DNA of 64,000 nt from Myxococcales bacterium (GTDB lineage: Bacteria > Myxococcota_A > Polyangia > Palsa-1104 > JAEUJZ01), in the NCBI GenBank assembly GCA_016794465.1, contig JAEUKA010000024.1, forward strand, positions 166,318-230,317, in the 5' to 3' direction. A program made the position numbers and the translations under genes. Shown piece after piece: positions 41,894 through 48,913 of the stretch. How positions within the stretch are numbered: position 1 is the first letter of the stretch; each line of letters starts with the position of its first letter. The notes beneath the pieces were generated by a model. It was not told the DNA's origin. It searched no databases and worked only from the letters and a program-made list of their open reading frames with translations.

Positions 41894-44773
41894 TTACCAG
41901 CCCGTCAGTGTGTCCCAGGCCGCGCCCGCCACGTTGGCAATGCCCGAGCCGACATCGCGAATGCCCTGATCGACATCAATGGTGTGCCCGAACAGGTTCA
42001 GGTCGAGGTTGCCCTCCGCCAAGTTGAGGTCCGCACCAACGCCGTTGCGACCGCCGAGGTTGACGTTCGCCGCGCCCTGACTCAGGTCAACACCGCCGCT
42101 CGCCTGCGCCCAGTCGCCCAGTGTCAGGTTGTGGCCCGCGAAGTTGACGTTGCTGCCCGCGAGGCTCAGGTTGCCATTTGCCTGACCGTGCAGAAGGTCG
42201 ACGTTGCCGCCGCCCGAGGCGTTGAGCTTGTAGCCCATGTCGGGGACATCGACCATGTGGCCAAACAGGTTCAGGCTGGCGTTGTCGAGCTGTGCTCCCG
42301 ACGACAAGTTCTTGAAGTTGCCGCCCGCTTTCAGCTGCGTCAGGTCATAGCTGCCCGCCGCGTGGTCGAGCCCGAGTCCCGACTTGAAGTCGCCCTTGGC
42401 GCCGAGCACTTCCTTGCCGCCCCAGCTCAGCCCCGCGTGTCCGCCCTGCACGTTCAGCACGTCGAGCCGCGCCTTGTCGACCGCCGCGTTGCCGGTCAAG
42501 CCAAAGTTCGAGGTGTGCGCGTCCAGCTTGCCGATATTTAGGTCGAGCGCGTTGAGCTCCTTGGCACCGACGTTGCCGCCCAGCTTGCCGATGTTGGCCT
42601 GGTAGTCGAGATCTTTGATCTTCGCGCCGTGTGCGCCAATGTCATACCCGGTCAGGTTGGTGTTCATCAAGGTGCTGTTGTATTGCAGCTTACCGATGTC
42701 GACGCCGCCAACCGAGGCCTCGCCGATCTTCAGGTTGTTGCCCATCGCGCCGTTGAAGTAGCTGTGGCCGATGTCGAGATCCTTGCCGCCCGCGTAGCGA
42801 TACTTCCCGTTTTCCAGGCCGGCATACAGTCCCTTGTCGAGGTTCAGGCCGACGTTGGCGTTTTCTCCCGAGAAGTGATTGTAATAACCCTCACCAAGCT
42901 TGGCGTGACCCTGGTAGACGTTGCCGAGCTTGGCGTTCACGTCCAGGTCGCTCATCGTGAAGGCGTCGAAGCGGCCCTTTTTCAGTCCGATATCCAGTCC
43001 CTTTTCTCTTGACAACTCCAGCGAACCGCCTTCTCCGACGAAGCCTTCGTTGAAGCTGCCGAGCTTGGCGCTGACTTCGCTGTCGCCCGGGCCCTTGAAC
43101 CCGGCATGCAGGCCCTCGCCCGACAGGCCGCCCCACGACAGCTTGTCAAAGCCCGCCTTCAAGTTGGGATTCTTGAGGCTGGTGACATCGTACGACATCC
43201 GTGCACCCTCGACGCTGTTGGTCGCGCCGAGGTTCTTGAAGCCGGCGGTGGTGGTGGTGCCGAGCAGGTCGTTTTTCTGGGTGATGTTGAGATCGCTGGC
43301 GCGCCAGCCGAGTCCGTCGAGCTTGCCGACCTCGAGGCTCTCTTTGCCGAGGCTGCCCTGGTACTTGACGCCCTCGACGATGGTGTCGTTGCTGAAGTGC
43401 CCCAGGTGTGCGTCGACGCTGCCGAGGCCCTTGACCCCGTACTTGGCGTTGGCGTTGTCGAGCTGCATGCCGCCGCCGCGACCGCCGCCGGTGACGGTCA
43501 GCTGGCCGGTGCGCGGATCGATCTCGGCGCGGCCCTTCACGTCGTAGCCGCCGGTCACAAAGTTGCCGACGCCGCCGCTGGCATAGACTTCCTTGTTGCG
43601 GCTGCCCAGGTCGAAGCTGGCATCCTTGAGCGACGCGCCGCCCCAGTTGCCGGCCCCTTCCGCCCAGCCGACGCCGCGCTTGTTGTCCCAGCCGGCGCCG
43701 CCGCCGAAGCTGTCGCCGGTGTCCCACGAGCCGACCTTGGCGTTGCCACTGAACGCTCCGTCGCCGATGTTGAGGTTGGCCTCGCTGTTTTGGATCTTGT
43801 AGCCGCCGCCGTTCCACTCGCCGTTGGCGCCAAACGAGCCGGTCTGCGAGTCGTAGTAGCCGCCGCCCTTGACCTGGAAGCCCTGGCTGGCGTGGCCGAT
43901 CTTGAGGTTGGCGTTGCCGACGGGGGTGTTGACGCCAACCTGGGCGTTGTCGACGCCAGTGCGCTTGCTGAACATGCCGTCGGCGCCGTACATGCCGTTT
44001 TCGTCGCGCCAGACCTGCCCGCCCGCCGAGTACTTGCCGACGTAGCCGTTGTCGAAGCCGGTCTTCACGTCGCCGAGCGGGCCCAGCTTGGTCTGCTGCG
44101 AGTAGTTGGCCACGCCGAGCGGGGTGTAGCTGCCGTCGGCGCCGTAGCCGCGCTTGGCCGCCGTGACCTCGCCGGTCTTTTCGTCTTTGTAGCCGGGGCT
44201 GTTGAAGGAATAGGCGTTGCCGCCGACGCCGCGATAGGTCGTCGCGTCCATGCTCTGGCCGAAGCCGAGGATGTCCCAGTCGTAGCCGAGGTTGCGCATC
44301 AGGCCCGCGCCGCCGCTGACACCGCTGTAGCTGCCGCCTTTTTCGTCGCTGCCAGTCCAGGAACCCCAGCCCACGCCGCCGCCGCTGCCGGCATGCACCG
44401 ACGAGCTGCCGAGCGGATCGCGCGAGCCGAAGCGGGCGTCTTGGACACCGCCGAAGATGCCGCCGCCGGTGCGGGTCTTCTCGACGCCGTAGAGGCTGCC
44501 CGACACGTCCGGCGAGGTCAGGCCCGCCATCATTCCGCTCAGGGGACGGCTGCGATCCCCGAGCATGCCGATGCTGGCGTTGCGCTCGGCGAAGCTACTG
44601 AACTCTCGACCGGGTGCCCCGACCGAGCGCTCGCTGCGCACGCCCAAGTTGGCGCTGTACGGGGCCGGCTGACCATTCCACGAGCCCAGGCCGCCTCGCA
44701 CCGTCGCTGTGTCCCGGACTGGCGCCTGCTTGGACCCCGAGCTTGTTTGCCGCTTATATTCAAATTCCGACAT
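41894..44773 (-). CDS. Giant Gly/Asn-rich cysteine-free repetitive protein
   Basis: 959 aa, no signal peptide (starts MSEFEYKRQTSSGSKQ) and no membrane span. I see no cysteine. It is built from short alternating segments such as NLKIGHASQGF, NANVGLNLDKG, LDIGHSYFNG and NLFGHMVDV, which read as beta strands divided by Gly or Asn turns. In the last 100 residues a NLFGH-x-hydrophobic-D-V element occurs twice, with NFAGHNLTLG between. This looks like a beta-solenoid or amyloid-like filament or surface structure. A YbjN-like gene follows. Upstream is an AT-rich region with probable promoters. No family is recognised. Confidence 0.8.
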   Translation of the reverse strand: MSEFEYKRQTSSGSKQAPVRDTATVRGGLGSWNGQPAPYSANLGVRSERSVGAPGREFSSFAERNASIGMLGDRSRPLSGMMAGLTSPDVSGSLYGVEKTRTGGGIFGGVQDARFGSRDPLGSSSVHAGSGGGVGWGSWTGSDEKGGSYSGVSGGAGLMRNLGYDWDILGFGQSMDATTYRGVGGNAYSFNSPGYKDEKTGEVTAAKRGYGADGSYTPLGVANYSQQTKLGPLGDVKTGFDNGYVGKYSAGGQVWRDENGMYGADGMFSKRTGVDNAQVGVNTPVGNANLKIGHASQGFQVKGGGYYDSQTGSFGANGEWNGGGYKIQNSEANLNIGDGAFSGNAKVGSWDTGDSFGGGAGWDNKRGVGWAEGAGNWGGASLKDASFDLGSRNKEVYASGGVGNFVTGGYDVKGRAEIDPRTGQLTVTGGGRGGGMQLDNANAKYGVKGLGSVDAHLGHFSNDTIVEGVKYQGSLGKESLEVGKLDGLGWRASDLNITQKNDLLGTTTTAGFKNLGATNSVEGARMSYDVTSLKNPNLKAGFDKLSWGGLSGEGLHAGFKGPGDSEVSAKLGSFNEGFVGEGGSLELSREKGLDIGLKKGRFDAFTMSDLDVNAKLGNVYQGHAKLGEGYYNHFSGENANVGLNLDKGLYAGLENGKYRYAGGKDLDIGHSYFNGAMGNNLKIGEASVGGVDIGKLQYNSTLMNTNLTGYDIGAHGAKIKDLDYQANIGKLGGNVGAKELNALDLNIGKLDAHTSNFGLTGNAAVDKARLDVLNVQGGHAGLSWGGKEVLGAKGDFKSGLGLDHAAGSYDLTQLKAGGNFKNLSSGAQLDNASLNLFGHMVDVPDMGYKLNASGGGNVDLLHGQANGNLSLAGSNVNFAGHNLTLGDWAQASGGVDLSQGAANVNLGGRNGVGADLNLAEGNLDLNLFGHTIDVDQGIRDVGSGIANVAGAAWDTLTGW

Positions 44774-45140
44774 GTTCTCACTTCAACTGACAGAGTTTCT
44801 GAGTATCAAAATAATATATCGAGTCAGCGACGGAAATGTTGCTTCAAATCAAACAGACATAAGCCATTGTATTTATTCATAAATTTCTCATAAAACCGGA
44901 CCAAAAAAGTGTCTGGCTACGCCAGTTTCCAACGACATCTGACGGAGAATGCAGTCATCAAGCCTTTCAGATGATCACAACTACCTTCTTCGACAGGAAA
45001 CTAAGCGTGGGCCGACCAGAGACTTTTTTATCGGCGGGACCCTGCGTCCCGACGGAAAAAACGTCGGCGGGAAGGGTGACCCGCGCCGTGACAGCCGAGA
45101 TGTGACCAACTGAAAGCATCAAGCCGGTGTCAAATCGGTG
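44774..45140. other. AT-rich intergenic region upstream of the giant repetitive protein
   Basis: 367 bp with no gene. The first 140 bp (44774-44910) is clearly AT-rich for this genome and carries GTGAGA as a ribosome-binding site before the leftward start at 44773. A 45-bp imperfect palindrome lies at 45021-45065, and three 8-nt repeats overlap the end of the next gene. I see no tRNA or sRNA pattern. Confidence 0.75.
45021..45065. repeat. Imperfect 45-bp palindrome with T-run and A-run arms
   Basis: Arms at 45021-45040 and 45046-45065 match at 16 of 20 positions around the loop cctgc. The arm begins with T6 and the other ends with A6, the opposite of an intrinsic terminator, so it is not a terminator. 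It resembles the smaller palindrome at 48744-48775. Confidence 0.75.
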
Positions 45141-45154
45141 TCACGTCGGTGTCA
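45125..45154 (-). repeat. Three direct repeats TGACACCG at 11-nt spacing over the stop codon
   Basis: Copies at 45147-45154, 45136-45143 and 45125-45132 (forward cggtgtca). Each begins with TGA. The 11-nt period puts a stop in all three frames, and the middle copy is the actual stop codon of the methyltransferase gene. One helical turn apart, so a protein-binding array is also possible. Confidence 0.85.
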
Positions 45155-47045
45155 GCTGGAACAGTCGATACAGCGTTTCTAGCGCTTGATCGGCAGCGGC
45201 GGGTGGTATCGCATACAGTCGCAGATACTGTCTGATTTCATCGGCATCACAGCCATCTGCCGTCAGCTCACCGAGCACCGCACAGAGCGGCGGAATCGGA
45301 AAAAGCGGCAGGTCTTGTCCCGCTCGCAGCAGCAGCGCAAAGTGCCCCGTCCCCAGCGCCGCCAGCCAGGTGTCGTAGCGCTGCCAAGCCTCGCGAAGCT
45401 GGTCCAGGTTTTTGGCTAGCTTTTGGTCATTTGCCGACGGATTGGACTGATGCTGCGGCAGAGGTCGACCCTGGGCAGCGACCAGCTCGGTGCTGGGACG
45501 GACCTTCAGACGAAGCTCGACGGCCAGCGGAAGCACCTGACTCCACACCGCCAGCCGTAGCAGTGCCTGCGACAGCCGAGGCAGCAGCGGCAGAGCCTTG
45601 GGCACGCTCCGCAGCAGGGCACAGTAGCGCAGCTCGTCGAGAGGAAACGGAAACAGACACTGCGAGCAGTGCGCCTCGACGGGACAAGTGGCACAGCCGC
45701 GCCGCGCCCGCGCCTGCCCAGCCGCGTCCTGCAGCTTGCCGATCAGCTGCGCGGTGGTGTCGGTGACGAGCCCCAGCGGCTGCCCGAAGCTACACGGCCT
45801 AACCTGCCCCCCGAGGGAGAGAATCGCTCCCGCCGCACCGTCGAAGCCCTGCGTCGTCACACAGCGCCGCGCCCCGTAGCGACAGGCGTCGTGCAGAAAC
45901 GGCACCGCGCCCCGTCCCAGCGACACCACCCCCGACTCTAGTCCGACGAGCAGCTCTCGCAGCGCCGTCACATCGTCCTCGCAGTGAACCACCGCCGCCG
46001 TCGGCATCACCCCCGGACCCTCGGGCCGACTGCGCAGCGACTGACGCAGTCGATGCAGTGGCACATACGGCTGAATCATCTGCTCGACGACAGTTGGCGG
46101 TCGCACCGACAGCGAGCCACGGCCCGGACTTTCCACAGGCGGCGCCGTGACGGTGATCAGAAAGCGATGCCGCGAGACGAGCTGCGCCCCGGCCTCGGCC
46201 TGCACCAAGTCGGCAGACAGCCGTCGCACCGTGAACCACTCGCGCTTATACGGCGTCGGCAGCGGCTCGACCCGCACCGTCAGACCGGACTCGGCGTGCG
46301 GGCGCAGGATCTCCTCGACCACCGGCGGGGGGCCGCTCTGCCACTCCATCATCGTCGCCACCACCAGCCGTCCCGACGGGGCAAGATGACTGGGACCGGC
46401 CCGCAAGACCTCCAGCCGCAGCTGGTCAGCGACGCGGGTGTAGTGCGGCGCAGTCAAGATCAGGTCAAACCGCTCGTCGCGCACCGGCTCAAGCTGATGG
46501 CCGACGCGAAAGTCAATCGCTGGGGCGACGCCGTTCAGACGAGCATTGAACTCGGCCAGCGCAATCGCCGTCGCATACAGGTCCGTCGCCACCACCGTCT
46601 GACCGCGTCGGGCCGCCTCGATGGCAACAATCCCCGTGCCGGTCCCCAGATCGAGCAGCCGTCCCGCCTTCGCCCCGTCGAGCACCGCCAGCAGCGCATC
46701 CGTCTCCGGCCAGACATCTTGGAAGTACTCGACGAGCCCGCCCAGCTCCATCACGTAAAAGCGATCCCCGACGGTGCGCACCCGATGCCTCCCGATCAGG
46801 GTCTTGCCGTCAGCCTCGCGCTCGGCCAGTCCAAAGTGCAGAAGTGGCCAGCTTGTCTCCGGCGGCAGCTGTTCCACCCGTCGGTCCTTGCTGCCCGGCG
46901 CAAACAGCCGCGAAAAGCGATCTTCCGGTTCTTGCATAAGCCGTGCAAGCGCCGCCCGCAGCGCCACGAACTCATCGGCACTGGCGGTCAGCCGCAGCTT
47001 GGGCGAGGGCTGCTGCGTCCCCTCTTTCGACGCTGGCGCAGACAT
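45141..47045 (-). CDS. Methyltransferase fused to a SPASM-like Cys-rich domain
   Basis: 634 aa from ATG 47045, coupled to the YkgJ stop by TGATG. Residues about 75-280 are a class I SAM methyltransferase of the small-domain type (LLDLGTGTGIVAIEAA, motif II VVATDLYATAIA, IV LTAPHYTRV). Residues about 385-480 carry eight cysteines in SPASM-like order: C, C, then PCSFGQPLG, then CATCPVEAHCSQCLFP and YC. There is no CxxxCxxC radical SAM core. The end is helical. It may modify a peptide or protein partner. The combination is unusual. Confidence 0.78.
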   Translation of the reverse strand: MSAPASKEGTQQPSPKLRLTASADEFVALRAALARLMQEPEDRFSRLFAPGSKDRRVEQLPPETSWPLLHFGLAEREADGKTLIGRHRVRTVGDRFYVMELGGLVEYFQDVWPETDALLAVLDGAKAGRLLDLGTGTGIVAIEAARRGQTVVATDLYATAIALAEFNARLNGVAPAIDFRVGHQLEPVRDERFDLILTAPHYTRVADQLRLEVLRAGPSHLAPSGRLVVATMMEWQSGPPPVVEEILRPHAESGLTVRVEPLPTPYKREWFTVRRLSADLVQAEAGAQLVSRHRFLITVTAPPVESPGRGSLSVRPPTVVEQMIQPYVPLHRLRQSLRSRPEGPGVMPTAAVVHCEDDVTALRELLVGLESGVVSLGRGAVPFLHDACRYGARRCVTTQGFDGAAGAILSLGGQVRPCSFGQPLGLVTDTTAQLIGKLQDAAGQARARRGCATCPVEAHCSQCLFPFPLDELRYCALLRSVPKALPLLPRLSQALLRLAVWSQVLPLAVELRLKVRPSTELVAAQGRPLPQHQSNPSANDQKLAKNLDQLREAWQRYDTWLAALGTGHFALLLRAGQDLPLFPIPPLCAVLGELTADGCDADEIRQYLRLYAIPPAAADQALETLYRLFQLTPT

Positions 47046-47689
47046 CAGGGCGCCGCAATCCGCTTGTCGAAGTCGATCCAGATCCGCCGATCGCCTCGGC
47101 AGTCGTAGGTTCGACACACCGCCGGGCGCTGCTCATAGACGGTACAGCGACAAGTGCCGGCCTCGTTGTGAACGCAGTATCCGTCGGGACGGCGCGCGAT
47201 CAGGTAGGGCTTGCCGTAGTCCCACCGCAGCACTCTCTCATCGAGATCTTGCGTCGACAGCGGAAACACCAGCGTGCAGCAGCGCGCCCGACACAGCGGC
47301 ATCCGTGCTCCACAGTCAATCTCCGGCAGCTTGGTGATCGAATACTTGTCGGGATGCAGGCTGACCAGCGGCGCCATCTCGTCGCGCATCCGGGTCTGCT
47401 CCTGCTCCAGAGCCGCTTGTCGCCGTCGCTCATGCTCGGCCATCGGCAGCACCCCGCGCGCCACCAGCGTCTCCAGCAGCGCATAGTAGCTGGCCGACAG
47501 CTCTGCCAGTCGCTGCCGCGTCTGATGCTCGACCTGATGGTTGAAGCGCAGCCCCCGCTCGACATCCTCGGGAGTGACCGGACGCGGAGCCGGCAGCGTA
47601 CCCGTTCCCCCCGATGTACTGCCACCGCTTGCTGATGATCCACTGACCGGCGCCTGTGAAGCAGGCGGAGCCGTGCGCTCCGTACTCAT
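47045..47689 (-). CDS. YkgJ-family cysteine cluster protein coupled to methyltransferase
   Basis: 214 aa from ATG 47689, which has AAGGGGGA about 5 nt upstream; an in-frame ATG at 47725 is not preferred. The Cys pattern is CGARMPLCRARCC, then GYCVHNEAGTCRCTVYEQRPAVCRTYDC, as in YkgJ/CxxCxxCC proteins. The N-terminal 60 residues are Ser/Gly/Pro-rich and disordered. It shares a TGATG overlap with the methyltransferase, so the two proteins probably act together. Confidence 0.8.
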   Translation of the reverse strand: MSTERTAPPASQAPVSGSSASGGSTSGGTGTLPAPRPVTPEDVERGLRFNHQVEHQTRQRLAELSASYYALLETLVARGVLPMAEHERRRQAALEQEQTRMRDEMAPLVSLHPDKYSITKLPEIDCGARMPLCRARCCTLVFPLSTQDLDERVLRWDYGKPYLIARRPDGYCVHNEAGTCRCTVYEQRPAVCRTYDCRGDRRIWIDFDKRIAAP

Positions 47690-47768
47690 CAAGTCCCCCT
47701 TCTTGGTCGCGGCGACGCGACACATAGGGCGCTATGTTACCATGGGCAATCTATCCCAAGAGAACGTC

Positions 47769-48686
47769 ATGATGCAGCGTCCCCCATTTTTCCAAAACAG
47801 CACTCTGCAGAGCTTCCTACTTCGCATGACTCTGCCCGGAATGATCAGCGCTTTCTTTGTCCTAGGCTGCGCCGCTTGCCGGCAGTCTGGAACCACAACT
47901 ACCGACGGGAAACAGAGCATGAACAGCCCCAAGAGCAACATGTACGGAGTCATTCCCGACAGCCCTCCCGACCTGGCAAAAAAGCCCGTCAGTGCCCAAG
48001 CAGAGTCGGCGGGATATCAGCAGATTCGCGAGTCGTTATTTACTCCTGACGCATGCCTCTTTAAGCAGCTTGACTACTGTGTTCGCGATCCCGACTTCAT
48101 CGATCCGCTGATCAAGGAAGTGCTCGACAAGTACTACGACGGCGTCGTGCCGAGCCAGGCCGACAAGCTGACCGAGGTCAAGAACTCGGTCTTCGCCAAA
48201 TACCGCAATGCGCTGTATGCCACCGACGGTCTGCGCCGGGTCGAAAAGCTGTTAGAGCAGCGCTTCCAGAGTCCGATCAAAAAAGAAGAGGGAACGACCG
48301 TTTCGATCGACTTCGGAGTCCTTCCGGGCAAGCTCGCAGTCGGGGCACGCTCTTCGATCGGAATCGCAGAGAGCAGCCACCTGACCGACGGGGAATGGAG
48401 CTCTGCAGAGATCGGTCAGCTGTTCAAAAAATACCACGCCGAGTTTCCCAGAGCGCACGCGCTGCGGCTGATCATCCAGCTTCCATCGCGCATCCAGAGC
48501 AGTGAGTGGATCTATCACTACAGCGTCGCCGACGATCGCATCATCGTCGTCACTGGCGGCTCTCCCAGTCGCGGTCTGGCAACCCCGACCGTCCTTGGCC
48601 GCACCTTCGATCCCTACATCAAAGGGGAAAAGAGCCTGCACAGCAAGAACCTCATCCACGTCCGCCTCAGCGAGTTCAAGCTGTAG
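47769..48686 (+). CDS. Lipoprotein of unknown function
   Basis: 305 aa from ATG 47769 (second ATG at 47772), with AAGAGAA upstream. Lipobox FVLGC. The mature part has a helical segment (about 90-160) followed by a mixed beta region with GTTVSIDFGVLPGKL and IHVRLSEFKL. No family recognised. It is divergent from the YkgJ gene and convergent with the oxidoreductase. A 227-bp gap follows. Confidence 0.7.
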   Translation: MMQRPPFFQNSTLQSFLLRMTLPGMISAFFVLGCAACRQSGTTTTDGKQSMNSPKSNMYGVIPDSPPDLAKKPVSAQAESAGYQQIRESLFTPDACLFKQLDYCVRDPDFIDPLIKEVLDKYYDGVVPSQADKLTEVKNSVFAKYRNALYATDGLRRVEKLLEQRFQSPIKKEEGTTVSIDFGVLPGKLAVGARSSIGIAESSHLTDGEWSSAEIGQLFKKYHAEFPRAHALRLIIQLPSRIQSSEWIYHYSVADDRIIVVTGGSPSRGLATPTVLGRTFDPYIKGEKSLHSKNLIHVRLSEFKL

Positions 48687-48743
48687 CGAAACCCACGCCG
48701 TTCTACTGTGTCGTTTCGCTGCGGGGCCCCCTTCCCTGCGAGA

Positions 48744-48775
48744 CTTTTTCCGTCCCGCTAGCGGTCCGAAAAAAG
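48744..48775. repeat. 32-bp imperfect palindrome in a convergent gap
   Basis: The centre ccgctagcgg (48755-48764) is a perfect 10-bp palindrome. Outward it pairs ctttttc with aaaaaag with a few mismatches. It has the same T-run-left, A-run-right shape as the element at 45021-45065 and shares the ttttttccgtc-type string with its reverse strand. The location is convergent; terminator activity is not predicted because the T-run is on the wrong side. Confidence 0.6.
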
Positions 48776-48913
48776 CTCTCCCCCCCGCACTACGGTTCCC
48801 CTCCGTGCCGGGGACTGTCGCCGGTCGGCCCCACAGCTCTGTCCGTAGACTGCTGGTTTCTGAAGTAGTCTCGGTATAGGGAGTTCGTCAATATGAAGCA
48901 GATGGGATGACTC

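Noticed and set aside
43106..44893. Plus-strand Ala/Val-rich frame of 595 codons over the giant repetitive gene
   Set aside because: It is an antisense shadow of the Gly/Asn repeat; the minus frame has a start, a ribosome-binding site and an AT-rich upstream region.
45021..45065. Intrinsic terminator
   Set aside because: The hairpin has T-run before and A-run after the stem on both strands, the opposite of a terminator.
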